NCBI RefSeq assembly: GCF_009380215.1
Contig: NZ_WHUG01000003.1
Coordinates: 124,001-188,000 of the forward strand
Length of the DNA stretch: 64,000 nucleotides
Source of the DNA: Rugamonas aquatica
GTDB taxonomy: Bacteria > Pseudomonadota > Gammaproteobacteria > Burkholderiales > Burkholderiaceae_D
Reading direction: 5' to 3'
A model generated the notes under the pieces. It saw nothing but the letters and a program-made list of their open reading frames with translations, was not told where the DNA came from and made no database searches. Below, in pieces: positions 56,430 through 64,000 of this stretch (positions are counted from its first letter, which is position 1; each line of letters opens with the position of its first letter). The position numbers and the translations under genes are program-made.

Positions 56430-57839
56430 ATGAATAGTGTGAGGTTGTCGCTGCTGTGTGCGGTCGCGGCACTGGTCAGTGCGTGCAGCACGCCTTTCTG
56501 CAACGCGCCCGGAGGATTGTGCGCGCCCGGCTCATCAAATACAAGTGCGGCGCCGTACCCGCAGCCGCCGGCCCGGCCCGCGCCGCTGCCCAAACCGCCT
56601 CCTGAACCGACGCCGCCGCCGGCGGAAACCTTCGCCGTCACGCTGCCGGGCATGGCCGCCGTCGCGCCCACCGCAGCCGGAGCCGGCCTCGCCGATCCGG
56701 GCCGGAGCCGCGCAGCCGACGAGGCCGCCCAGCCATCCAACGCGCCGATCCGCATGGCGCTGCTGCTGCCGCTGCGCTCGGAGGCCCTGGGCCAGGCCGC
56801 GTCATCGGTGCGGGACGGCTTCCTGGCGGCCTGGGAGCGCGACCGCGACAACATCAGCGTCACCGTGATCGAAACCGGCGACGTGCCGCAGGACGTGCTG
56901 GCCAGCTACGCCCGCGCCCAGCAGCAGGACGACATCATCATCGGCCCGCTGGCGCGCTCCGCCGTGGCCGCCATCGCCGCCAGCCCCTTGACGCAAAAAC
57001 CGACCATCGCATTGAACTATCCCGAAGGCTACGGCCAGCCCGGCGCGGTGCCGCTGCCGCCGTCCATGCTGGCGATGGGCCTGTCCATCGAAGAAGAAGC
57101 CCGCCAGGCCGCCCAGTGGGCCGCCGCCGCCCATCCGGGCAGCACGGCCGTGGTATTGAGCACCAGCACGCCATGGCAGCGCCGCGTGGCGGCCGCCTTC
57201 GCCGCCCAGTGGCAGCGCCACGGCCTGCCGGTCAAGCAGGTCGAGCTGAGCGCGCCCGACGGCTACCTCAGCGACCCGGAGCTGGTGCAACTGCGCGCCC
57301 GCCTGCGCGACGACCTGCCCGGCCTGCTGTTTTCCGCCATGGGCGCGGACCAGACCCGCCAGCTGCGCGGCGCCCTGGGCGACAATTTCAACGGCGAACC
57401 GGCCAACCCCATCTTCAGCACCGCCGACGCGCTGCCGCCGCCACCGGCCCCGGCGCCGTCCGCGCCGCTGCGCGCGCTGCCGGTCTACGGCACCTCGGCG
57501 CTGAACGCCGGCAGCGGCAACAACAGCCCGACCCAGGAGCTGGACGGCGTGCGCCTGCTGGACCTGCCATGGCAAATCCAGCGCGACCACCCGGCCGTGA
57601 TGGTCTATCCGCATCCGCCGCAGCCGGGCAGCGCCGACCTCGAACGCCTGTACGCGCTGGGCATCGACGCCTACCGCGTGGCGCGCGAGATCGCCCGCCA
57701 TCCGGTCGGCCGCTTCCACCTGGACGGCGTGACCGGCCGGCTGACCATCGATTTCGGCCAGGGCGCGGCCAGTTTCGAGCGCGTCGAGCAATCGGCCGTG
57801 GTCAAGAACGGCGTGCCGCAGCCGGTCACGCCGCCGTGA
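56430..57839 (+). CDS. lpoA: Penicillin-binding protein activator LpoA-like lipoprotein
   Basis: 469 residues. Lipobox VSAC (C19), a proline-rich linker (40-85), then a periplasmic-binding-protein-like domain (about 110-465: IRMALLLPLRSEALGQAASSVRDGFLAAW, IIGPLARSAVAAIA, VMVYPHP). E. coli LpoA (about 680 residues) also has a large N-terminal TPR domain, which is missing here. In E. coli it activates PBP1A from the outer membrane. The usual operon partners yraN, diaA and dolP follow. Confidence 0.88.
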   Translation: MNSVRLSLLCAVAALVSACSTPFCNAPGGLCAPGSSNTSAAPYPQPPARPAPLPKPPPEPTPPPAETFAVTLPGMAAVAPTAAGAGLADPGRSRAADEAAQPSNAPIRMALLLPLRSEALGQAASSVRDGFLAAWERDRDNISVTVIETGDVPQDVLASYARAQQQDDIIIGPLARSAVAAIAASPLTQKPTIALNYPEGYGQPGAVPLPPSMLAMGLSIEEEARQAAQWAAAAHPGSTAVVLSTSTPWQRRVAAAFAAQWQRHGLPVKQVELSAPDGYLSDPELVQLRARLRDDLPGLLFSAMGADQTRQLRGALGDNFNGEPANPIFSTADALPPPPAPAPSAPLRALPVYGTSALNAGSGNNSPTQELDGVRLLDLPWQIQRDHPAVMVYPHPPQPGSADLERLYALGIDAYRVAREIARHPVGRFHLDGVTGRLTIDFGQGAASFERVEQSAVVKNGVPQPVTPP

Positions 57840-57846
57840 GGCCGCC

Positions 57847-58197
57847 ATGCCGCGGACCGAGCAACAGCGCCTGGGCCGGCTCGGCGAAGACCGCGCGCTG
57901 GCGCATTTGCTGCAGCAAGGCCTGGTGCTGGTCGAACGCAACTTCCTGTGCAAGGCCGGTGAGATCGACCTCATCATGCAGCACGGCGCCCACCTGGTGT
58001 TTGTCGAAGTGCGGCGCCGGGCGGGCAGCCGCTACGGCGGGGCCGCCGCCAGCGTCACGCCGGCCAAGCAGCAGCGGCTGATCCACGCCGCCCAGTTCTA
58101 TCTGTTACGCTACCCCAGCCTGCCGCCATGCCGCTTCGATCTGGTCGCCATCGACGGCGAGAAGTTGTCATGGATGCAAAACACGCTAGAAATGTAA
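57847..58197 (+). CDS. yraN: YraN family protein (UPF0102)
   Basis: 116 residues with an endonuclease-like fold: GRLGEDRALAHLLQQG, GEIDLIMQHGAHLVFVEVRRR and TPAKQQRLIHAAQFYLLRYP. In the nuclease-like E-x-K motif the usual lysine is replaced by arginine (VEVRRR). The role is not established. It starts 7 bases after lpoA. Confidence 0.92.
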   Translation: MPRTEQQRLGRLGEDRALAHLLQQGLVLVERNFLCKAGEIDLIMQHGAHLVFVEVRRRAGSRYGGAAASVTPAKQQRLIHAAQFYLLRYPSLPPCRFDLVAIDGEKLSWMQNTLEM

Positions 58198-58254
58198 GCA
58201 TTTTTAACAGCACTTGTCCGGCTCGTTGAGCGGCTGCACTATAATCAGCACACT

Positions 58255-58851
58255 ATGAATAATCAACGCATACTCTCGCACTTCCACGAAAGTGCCGAAC
58301 TCAAAATCCAATCCGCCACCGTCCTCGCTCCGCACATCGCGCAAGCGATCGAGCTGATGTTCTCGGCGTTGTCCAACGGAAACAAGATTCTGGTGTGCGG
58401 CAATGGCGGTTCCGCCGCCGACGCCCAGCACTTCGCGGCCGAACTGGTCGGGCGCTTCGAGCGCGAGCGTTTCCCGCTGCCGGCCATGGCGCTGACCACC
58501 GATACCTCGATCCTGACGGCGGTGGCCAACGACTACAGCTACCGCGAGATCTTCTCCAAGCAGGTGCAAGCGTTCGGCCAGGCCGGCGACATCCTGCTGG
58601 CGTTCTCGACCTCGGGTAACTCGGCCAACGTGATGGCGGCGATCGAAGCGGCGCTGGAGCGCGAAATGCGCGTAGTCGCCATGACCGGCAAGGGCGGCGG
58701 CGCCATCGGCAAGATGCTGACCGACGCCGATGTGCACATCTGCGTGCCGGCCGACCGTACCGCCCGCATCCAGGAAGTCCATCTGGTAACCATACACTGC
58801 ATTTGCGACGGCATCGACGTCGCCCTATTCGGAGGAGATGTGAATGACTAA
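58255..58851 (+). CDS. diaA: SIS-domain protein, DiaA/GmhA family
   Basis: 198 residues. SIS fold with [25 protein letters not shown] and [19 protein letters not shown]. The family includes GmhA (sedoheptulose-7-phosphate isomerase) and DiaA, a DnaA-binding replication factor. The position between yraN and dolP favours DiaA, but the active-site residues of GmhA are also largely kept, so an isomerase role cannot be excluded. Confidence 0.87.
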   Translation: MNNQRILSHFHESAELKIQSATVLAPHIAQAIELMFSALSNGNKILVCGNGGSAADAQHFAAELVGRFERERFPLPAMALTTDTSILTAVANDYSYREIFSKQVQAFGQAGDILLAFSTSGNSANVMAAIEAALEREMRVVAMTGKGGGAIGKMLTDADVHICVPADRTARIQEVHLVTIHCICDGIDVALFGGDVND

Positions 58852-59494
58852 TCCCGGCGCTATCTGGAAACAAGTACAACGGCCGCTGGCCATGAGCGTC
58901 CTGTGCGGCGCCATGCTGGCGTCGCTGTCGGGCTGCGTCGCGCTGGTCGCGGGTGGCGCCATTTCCGGAACGCTGGCCGCTACCGACCGCCGCACCCTGG
59001 GTGCGCAGACGGAAGACCGGGCGATCGAAGTCAAGGGCGGCATCAAGCTCAACAACGTCATCGGCGATGCGGGTCATACCAACATCAACAGTTTCAACCG
59101 CCGCGCCCTGCTGACCGGCGAAGTGCGCGACGAGGCCATGAAGGCCGCCGCCGAGCGCGAGCTGCGTTCCATCGAAGGCGTGCTCTCGGTCATCAACGAG
59201 CTGGAAATCGCCGGACCGTCGAGCTACACCTCGCGCTCCAACGATGCGCTGATCACCACCAAGGTCAAGGCCAGCCTGGTCGACATGAAGGATATCTCGG
59301 CCAACTCCTACCAGGTGGTGACGGAGCGCGGCGTGGTCTACCTGCAGGGCCGCGTGACCCAGCGCGAAGGCCAGATCGGCGCCGACGTGGCGCGCGGCGT
59401 CAGCGGCGTGAGCAAGGTGGTCAAGGTGTTCGAGTACATCACCGAAGAAGAGTGGAAGAGCTACCAGCCTAGCAAACCGGCCGGCAACTCGTAA
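58844..59494 (+). CDS. dolP: BON-domain outer-membrane lipoprotein (DolP/YraP)
   Basis: 216 residues. Lipobox LSGC (C31) and two BON domains (about 55-120 and 130-200: [43 protein letters not shown]). DolP supports outer-membrane integrity and the BAM complex at the division site. The start overlaps the end of diaA by 8 bases. Confidence 0.92.
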   Translation: MTNPGAIWKQVQRPLAMSVLCGAMLASLSGCVALVAGGAISGTLAATDRRTLGAQTEDRAIEVKGGIKLNNVIGDAGHTNINSFNRRALLTGEVRDEAMKAAAERELRSIEGVLSVINELEIAGPSSYTSRSNDALITTKVKASLVDMKDISANSYQVVTERGVVYLQGRVTQREGQIGADVARGVSGVSKVVKVFEYITEEEWKSYQPSKPAGNS

Positions 59495-59511
59495 TTCCGG
59501 GGAGGTCTATA

Positions 59512-60063
59512 ATGGCCTCACCTTCTTCGATGTCTGGGCTTATCATGCAAGAGACCAAATCCTCCCCCGGCTGGGTCAAGCCGGTCGTGGCCGCCGTGTT
59601 GATCGGCGCCATCGGCCTGGGCGCCTACCTGACGCTGAACCAGCGCCAGAGCGCGCCGGACGTCACCTTTGTCAGCATCAAGGGCGAAAAGATTTCGCCG
59701 GCCAGCTTGCGCGGCAAGGTGGTGATGGTCAATTTCTGGGCCACCTCGTGCACCACCTGCGTGGCCGAGATGCCGAAGATGGTCGACACCTATAACAAGT
59801 TCAAGGGGCAGGGTCTGGAGTTCGTCGCCGTGGCGATGAACTACGACCCGCCCAACTACGTGCTGAACTATGCTGAAACGCGCCAGCTGCCGTTCAAGGT
59901 GGCGCTGGACGCCGACGGCTCAGCCGCCAAGGCCTACGGCAACGTGGCGATGACGCCGACCACCTTCGTGATCGGCAAGGACGGCAAGATCCTCAAACGC
60001 TACCTGGGCGAACCCGATTTCGCCGCCCTGCACCAGCTGCTGGAAGCATCACTGCACGGCTAA
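59512..60063 (+). CDS. TlpA-like membrane-anchored thiol-disulfide oxidoreductase
   Basis: 183 residues. One N-terminal membrane helix (VKPVVAAVLIGAIGLGAYL) and a periplasmic thioredoxin domain with active site CTTC in NFWATSCTTCVAEMP; the cis-proline is in MTPTTFVI. It probably reduces periplasmic protein disulfides, for example in cytochrome or haem maturation. GGGGAGG precedes ATG 59512; an internal ATG at 59545 is less likely. Its stop overlaps that of the convergent DUF3034 gene. Confidence 0.9.
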   Translation: MASPSSMSGLIMQETKSSPGWVKPVVAAVLIGAIGLGAYLTLNQRQSAPDVTFVSIKGEKISPASLRGKVVMVNFWATSCTTCVAEMPKMVDTYNKFKGQGLEFVAVAMNYDPPNYVLNYAETRQLPFKVALDADGSAAKAYGNVAMTPTTFVIGKDGKILKRYLGEPDFAALHQLLEASLHG

Positions 60064-60941
60064 AAGCCGGCCTGCAGCGACAGGTACAAACCGTGCTGCT
60101 TCTTCGGATTGAAGATGGTGATGTCGCCCAGCTCCGCATACGCGGCCGTCACTGAAAAGTTCTTGCTCGGGAACCAGGCGACGAAGGCATCGTAATACGC
60201 CTTCTCGTTGTCCACGCCCAGGTTGTGCGGCTTGCGCCGGTACTCGGCGCCCACCGCCAGCTTGCGGTTGACCAGGTAGGCCGCCGACACTTCCGGCATC
60301 AGCCGCTGGCTGTCGCCCTTGTCGCCGCCGAATCCCAATATCCCCATCTGGTTGGCGCGCGTGGCCCGCAGCGTGCCGTTCAGCAGCAAGCTCTGCTCGA
60401 ATAAAATCTTGGTGGCCGCCACGTAGTAGTCGTAGCCATGATCGTCCTTGGCGCCCAGCTGCGTCACATTGGTCACGCCCAGCGCGCCCAGCCCGCCGAT
60501 GCCCTTGTTGCGCTTGTACAGCACGCCGATCGCCACCTGCGGCATCCAGTTGTCCTGCTCGTAGACGGCGTCGCCCGCCACCTTCAGTTTCAGGCCCAGG
60601 ATGTCCTGCTTGATGTTCAGCAGGTTCAGCGGCGCCAGGCTGCCCTTGAATTCCTGCTTGGCCAGCGAAATCTCCAGCCGGTCGGCGATGCCCACCGCCA
60701 CGCCGTAGCTATTGAGCTTGTAGTCCTGCGTATCGACGTAGGTGTAGTGCGCGTTCGCGCCCCAGCTGTCGCGCGAGCCGTAGCCGCTGATCAGCGCCCA
60801 CGGCGTGATGCCGCCGCCGCCCGCGCCCTCCACCTGGCTGACGCCGCCGGTGGCGAGGAACTTGCCCATGTCCGGCCTGGCCTGCGCGGCCGCGCCGCCG
60901 CAAGCCAACGCGGCTATCAAAGCTGGGATGATGTGTTTCAT
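60060..60941 (-). CDS. DUF3034 family exported beta-barrel-like protein
   Basis: 293 residues. Signal peptide (IIPALIAALACGGAAAQA), then alternating beta-strand pattern throughout and a terminal phenylalanine after SLQAGF, the usual last-strand signature of outer-membrane beta-barrels. DUF3034 features: TGGVSQVEGAGGGGITPWALISGYGS and YKRNKGIGGLGALGVTN. Function unknown. It lies 19 bases after an exported truncated haemoglobin, and the two look co-transcribed. Confidence 0.85.
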   Translation of the reverse strand: MKHIIPALIAALACGGAAAQARPDMGKFLATGGVSQVEGAGGGGITPWALISGYGSRDSWGANAHYTYVDTQDYKLNSYGVAVGIADRLEISLAKQEFKGSLAPLNLLNIKQDILGLKLKVAGDAVYEQDNWMPQVAIGVLYKRNKGIGGLGALGVTNVTQLGAKDDHGYDYYVAATKILFEQSLLLNGTLRATRANQMGILGFGGDKGDSQRLMPEVSAAYLVNRKLAVGAEYRRKPHNLGVDNEKAYYDAFVAWFPSKNFSVTAAYAELGDITIFNPKKQHGLYLSLQAGF

Positions 60942-60960
60942 TGTTCTTCTCCTGGCGGGA

Positions 60961-61434
60961 TTATTTGGTCACGATGGCGCGCTGCATCGGCGCCAGCTTC
61001 GCGATCAGCTTGTTCGATACGCTGCTGGGCACATTGTTCTGCTCCATCGCGATCTGCAAGTCTTCCGCCAGCGCGTTGAACATGGCGTTGGTGATCTTCA
61101 AATCCTGGTGCACGGTGGTCATGTCGCGCACGGTGCCGACGCCGTCCATCGTCTTGTCGCGGTATTTGCCGGTGTACTTGCACGGGCCACCGGCGAACTC
61201 GCAGAACTGTTCCTGCAGCCGCACGTTGAGCTGCGCCATGTCGAAGTCGGCGAAGCTGTCCTTGATGCGCGGATCGGCCAGCAGCATCGGCACGAAGGTA
61301 TCGACAATTTTCTTGATACCTTCCTTGCCGCCCAGCCCGCGGTAGGTGGAGTCATCGGTGTAGGGAGTTTGCGCCGTGGCCAGCGAGGAGGCCAGCAACA
61401 GGCCGAGTGCGGCCGTTCTTGCGAAGTTCATCAT
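60961..61434 (-). CDS. Exported group 1 truncated haemoglobin
   Basis: 157 residues. A clear signal peptide (NFARTAALGLLLASSLATA) is followed by a TrHbN-type globin: YRGLGGKEGIKKIVDTFVPMLLADPRIKDSFADFD, the GG-turn, and the proximal histidine in TTVHQDLKITNAMFNALAEDL. Two extra cysteines (QFCEFAGGPCKY) could form a disulfide in the periplasm. Most truncated globins are cytoplasmic; the secreted form with a DUF3034 partner suggests periplasmic NO, O2 or peroxide chemistry. Confidence 0.88.
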   Translation of the reverse strand: MMNFARTAALGLLLASSLATAQTPYTDDSTYRGLGGKEGIKKIVDTFVPMLLADPRIKDSFADFDMAQLNVRLQEQFCEFAGGPCKYTGKYRDKTMDGVGTVRDMTTVHQDLKITNAMFNALAEDLQIAMEQNNVPSSVSNKLIAKLAPMQRAIVTK

Positions 61435-61480
61435 CTCTTATCCTTATGAGTGAGGTCCATGCCCGGCTACAATTTAGCAG

Positions 61481-61903
61481 CTATTTCGGATACAGAACCA
61501 TCTGTGTGCAACGGAACAACGCTATCGTTTTACCAGTTGCCTTGTTGGTGACGATGGCGTCCCACACCTGCGTGGTGCGGCCCAGGTGCACCGCCTTGGC
61601 GGTCGCCACCACGACGCCATCGCGCGCCGTGCCCAGGTGATTCGATTTCAATTCGATCGTGGTAAAACTGTTCGCCCCTTCCGGCAGGTGCGAGAAACAG
61701 GCGTAGCCGCAGGCGGTATCGGCCAGCGTCACCACGCTGCCGGCGTGCAGGAAGCCATTCGGCGCCAGGTGGCGCGGCGTCACCGCGAACTCCGCCACGA
61801 TCTCGCCTTCGGCCACGCCGGTGATGACGATGCCCAGGTGATCGGGCAAAGTGCCCTTGCCGAACTGGTTAAAATATTCGGGGTTGAATTTGCTGGCGTC
61901 CAT
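61481..61903 (-). CDS. PaaI-family hotdog thioesterase
   Basis: 140 residues. Hotdog-fold motif GFLHAGSVVTLADTACGYACFSHLP with the catalytic aspartate, followed by IELKSNHLGTARDG. It hydrolyses acyl-CoA, probably aryl- or medium-chain. ATG 61903 has AAGGAC upstream; earlier in-frame starts would add 17 residues. Alone between the globin and anti-sigma genes. Confidence 0.9.
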   Translation of the reverse strand: MDASKFNPEYFNQFGKGTLPDHLGIVITGVAEGEIVAEFAVTPRHLAPNGFLHAGSVVTLADTACGYACFSHLPEGANSFTTIELKSNHLGTARDGVVVATAKAVHLGRTTQVWDAIVTNKATGKTIALFRCTQMVLYPK

Positions 61904-61962
61904 GACTGTCCTTTGCGAGAGGGGGCTTGCGCCCGACGCCAGCGATGATAGCAACTTTCACC

Positions 61963-62667
61963 CTACATCACACGGACCCAGTTGCCTTTGTAGAGTATCG
62001 GTCCGGTCGGCCCGTTGGGATTCGGCGAGCCGCCCTTCGGTTCCAGCGTGACCGCCAGCAGCGCCACGTCGTCGCCGATGGCCTTGCTGGTCATCGCCAG
62101 CCTGACCTCGCCATGATCGCCGACCAGGCCCAGCGAACGCGGGTTGCCCGACTTCGGCACCGCCCACAGCTCCAGCGATTTATCGCCCGGCACCGCCGCC
62201 GCGCCGACCACGCGCACCGTCATCGCCTGATGACGGCTGTCGCCGGTCAGCACCAGCGCGGTCTGGGCCTTGTCGTCGGCCAGCGTGGCGATGTAGTCGA
62301 GCTGCGGCGCTTCCAGCGTGCGCGTGGCCACCACCACCACCAGCACCGCCGCGACGGCGCTCGACGCCACGCCCAGCGAACGCCAGAACGTCACCGACTC
62401 GTTGCGCCAGAACTGCCAGGCCGCATAGGCGCTCGGCAGGTTCAGGCGGCGCTCGATGCCGCGCCACACCTGCTTGCGCGGCGTCTGCGCGGTCGAGAAC
62501 TCGGCCAGCGGCGTCAGCCTGTCCTGCCATTCGACGACGATGCGGCGCAGCGCCGCGTCATTGTGCAGATAGCCTTCGAAGCGGCGGCGCGCGCCGCCCT
62601 TCAACGTGCCCAGCACGTATTCGGCGGCCAGTTTTTCGCGCAGCGGGGCGTTGTCGCGGAGGTTCAC
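61963..62667 (-). CDS. RskA-type anti-sigma factor
   Basis: 234 residues. An N-terminal zinc-less anti-sigma domain ([49 protein letters not shown]), one membrane helix ([21 protein letters not shown], about 93-113) and a C-terminal periplasmic RskA domain (about 120-234, with [18 protein letters not shown]). The GTG start overlaps the sigma-factor stop (GTGA). It holds the sigma factor until a periplasmic signal triggers proteolysis. Confidence 0.92.
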   Translation of the reverse strand: MNLRDNAPLREKLAAEYVLGTLKGGARRRFEGYLHNDAALRRIVVEWQDRLTPLAEFSTAQTPRKQVWRGIERRLNLPSAYAAWQFWRNESVTFWRSLGVASSAVAAVLVVVVATRTLEAPQLDYIATLADDKAQTALVLTGDSRHQAMTVRVVGAAAVPGDKSLELWAVPKSGNPRSLGLVGDHGEVRLAMTSKAIGDDVALLAVTLEPKGGSPNPNGPTGPILYKGNWVRVM

Positions 62668-63251
62668 GCGCGTTCTCCCTTGGCCAGGCAGGTCTTCAGT
62701 TTTTCCAGGCTGCGGCGTATCCAGGTCTTGACGGTGCCGATCGGCAGCGCCATCTGCTGCGCCACTTCGCTGTGCGACAAATCATGGAAGAAGGCCAGGC
62801 CGAGCACCTGCCGGTGCAGTCCTTCCAGCGCGGACATGCAATAGGCCAGCGCCTTGGCGTCGCGGCTCATTTCGAGTGCCTCGATGGGCGTGGCTCCGGG
62901 ATCGTGCAGTGCATTGATAACCTCGCTGTCAAACTGTTCCCCGTCGATTTCGGTGGTGGCGTCGCTACGGCGCAGCAGGTCGAAGGCCTTGTTGCGCACG
63001 ATGGTCGTCATCCAGGTCATCGGTGCGGCTAGATGGCTCTGGTAGCTGCCGGCGTTGTTCCAGATCGCGACGAAACTCTCTTGTATCACCTCTTCGGCAA
63101 GTTCGCGCTTGATCAATATACGCAGCGCGAAGCCAAACAGTTTCGCTGAGGTTGCATCATAGAGTGAACGAAATGCGACAGCATCGCGCCTGGCCGCGCC
63201 ATGCAGCCAGGTACGCAGCTGCTGGGGATCGAGAGTATTCGCGTCGGACAC
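62664..63251 (-). CDS. ECF RNA polymerase sigma factor, SigK/RskA-partner type
   Basis: 195 residues from GTG 63251 (AAGG upstream). Region 2 ([44 protein letters not shown]) and region 4 ([48 protein letters not shown]) are complete. Longer starts reading through upstream sequence lack sigma homology. Paired with the anti-sigma gene. It is divergent from a TonB-dependent receptor gene but is not of the FecI type, so the receptor need not be its target. Confidence 0.92.
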   Translation of the reverse strand: MSDANTLDPQQLRTWLHGAARRDAVAFRSLYDATSAKLFGFALRILIKRELAEEVIQESFVAIWNNAGSYQSHLAAPMTWMTTIVRNKAFDLLRRSDATTEIDGEQFDSEVINALHDPGATPIEALEMSRDAKALAYCMSALEGLHRQVLGLAFFHDLSHSEVAQQMALPIGTVKTWIRRSLEKLKTCLAKGERA

Positions 63252-63397
63252 TGCGGGCCTTGGGGGAAGTGGAGGAAATGAGCAAGCGTGAGAAAAATAC
63301 CATATCCCGCGTACGCGCGAACACAAATATATTTTGAATCCGATCGCCCCATCCTCGCGTACATGCCCCATCGATAACGCACTGCGAGGGCAATACC

Positions 63398-64000
63398 ATG
63401 ATCGAACGCAGCATCGCCGGGCTGATCGCCGCCGCCATCGCGGGTTGCGCCGCTGCGGCCGAGGTAGAACCAGGCGCCAACGACGCGCCGTCCAGCCGCG
63501 TGATCGTGTTGGCTCATTACGACAACGCGCTCGGCACCTCGGACGCCGCCAGCCAGGGCACGGTCACATCGGCGCTGATCGCCAGCCGTCCCGCGCTGCG
63601 CACCGGCGAGCTGCTGGAGTTCGTGCCCGGCATGATCGTCACCCAGCACAGCGGCGACGGCAAGGCCAACCAGTACTTCCTGCGCGGCTTCAACCTCGAC
63701 CACGGCACCGACTTCGCCACCTATGTCGACGCCATGCCGGTCAACCTGCGCAGCAACGCGCACGGCCAGGGCTACTCGGACCTGAACTTCCTGATCCCCG
63801 AACTGGTGCAGCGCATCGACTACAAGAAGGGCAGTTACTACGCCGACGAAGGCGATTTCTCGTCGGCCGGTGCGGCCCACATCCGGCTGGCCGACCGCCT
63901 GCCGCAGGGCAGCGCCAACCTGACGCTGGGCAGCTACGGCTACCAGCGCGGCGTGCTGGCCGATTCGTTCGCGGCGGCCGGCGGCACGCTGCTGTACGGC
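63398..64000 (+). CDS. TonB-dependent outer-membrane receptor, 5' part only
   Basis: 201 codons from ATG 63398 (GAGGG upstream), open to the window edge with no stop. Signal peptide (IAGLIAAAIAGCAAAA), then a plug domain: SRPALRTGELLEFVPGMIVTQHSGDGKANQYFLRGFNLDHGTDFATYVDAMPVN, VQRIDYKKGSYYADEGDFSSAGA and the first barrel strands (LTLGSYGYQRG). The plug sequence resembles receptors for organic ligands rather than classic siderophore receptors; the ligand is unknown. Confidence 0.92.
   Translation, partial: MIERSIAGLIAAAIAGCAAAAEVEPGANDAPSSRVIVLAHYDNALGTSDAASQGTVTSALIASRPALRTGELLEFVPGMIVTQHSGDGKANQYFLRGFNLDHGTDFATYVDAMPVNLRSNAHGQGYSDLNFLIPELVQRIDYKKGSYYADEGDFSSAGAAHIRLADRLPQGSANLTLGSYGYQRGVLADSFAAAGGTLLYG

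Overview
The window is a dense, high-GC chromosomal segment with short intergenic gaps and almost complete coding. Gene content and neighbourhoods fit a betaproteobacterium, most likely Oxalobacteraceae (Duganella/Massilia/Janthinobacterium group): liu leucine catabolism under a MerR-type LiuR, AceK, a bioAFDB operon, an rsmI-lpoA-yraN-diaA-dolP cluster, and small dispersed inverted repeats. The genus is an inference from recognised families; no search was run. No CRISPR array, prophage, rRNA or intact insertion sequence was seen. The only transposase-like gene is a RAYT (REP-associated tyrosine transposase).

Layout. 1-1 kb: the first codons of gltB (minus strand) and a RAYT with short flanking repeats. 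1-6 kb: a minus-strand SNF2 helicase, PAS histidine kinase and OmpR-type regulator in tandem. 6-10.5 kb: tex, grxD, ubiX, a small ORF and an XRE-like regulator. 10.7-18.4 kb: an MBL hydrolase divergent from liuR, then liuA, aceK, a thiolase, an SDR and a second acyl-CoA dehydrogenase. 18.5-22.4 kb: a GIY-YIG gene bracketed by repeats, then an arsRCBH operon ending in a flavin reductase. 22.4-29.9 kb: a possible small-RNA locus, a YihY-type membrane protein, a peptide-type binding protein, SpmAB, PBP4, and a low-GC pair encoding a HipA-like kinase and a DUF3037 protein. 29.9-40 kb: a LysR/aldo-keto reductase pair, then a cell-wall recycling region (VanX, AmiD, sugar kinase, GHL10 lipoprotein, AmpG-like transporter, GNAT, MurQ, GntR) interrupted by a decayed TacA/TacT module. 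40-52.4 kb: a ychJ-like gene and liuB, a hydrolase, liuC, bioAFDB, liuD, a ghrA-like gene and liuE. 52.4-54.7 kb: a long inverted repeat, a hypothetical gene, CPBP and MarR genes, and tRNA-Pro. 54.8-64 kb: a TonB-like N-terminal protein, rsmI/lpoA/yraN/diaA/dolP, a TlpA-like protein, a DUF3034 plus exported truncated haemoglobin pair, a PaaI thioesterase, an ECF sigma/anti-sigma pair and the start of a TonB-dependent receptor.

How it works together. The leucine/isovalerate pathway is nearly complete but is broken into pieces: liuR-liuA near 12 kb, liuB-liuC near 41-44 kb and liuD-liuE near 48-52 kb. Biotin synthesis genes sit between the two subunits of the biotin-dependent methylcrotonyl-CoA carboxylase. 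Three closely matching 22-bp operator candidates (before liuR, before liuA, and inside the gene upstream of liuB) tie the fragments into one regulon. Copies of one inverted-repeat family lie directly after liuA, after liuC and just before liuD, that is, at the fragment boundaries. The cell-wall cluster combines amidase, dipeptidase, glycan hydrolase, transporter, kinase and etherase functions, and reads as a peptidoglycan amino-sugar salvage pathway under a GntR regulator.

Least explained items: the HipA-like kinase/DUF3037 pair (clearly lower GC, start and stop codons overlapping), the GGA-rich repeat-bearing noncoding stretch at 22.46-22.72 kb, and the 31-bp inverted repeat at 52.4 kb that supplies the end of a reading frame.
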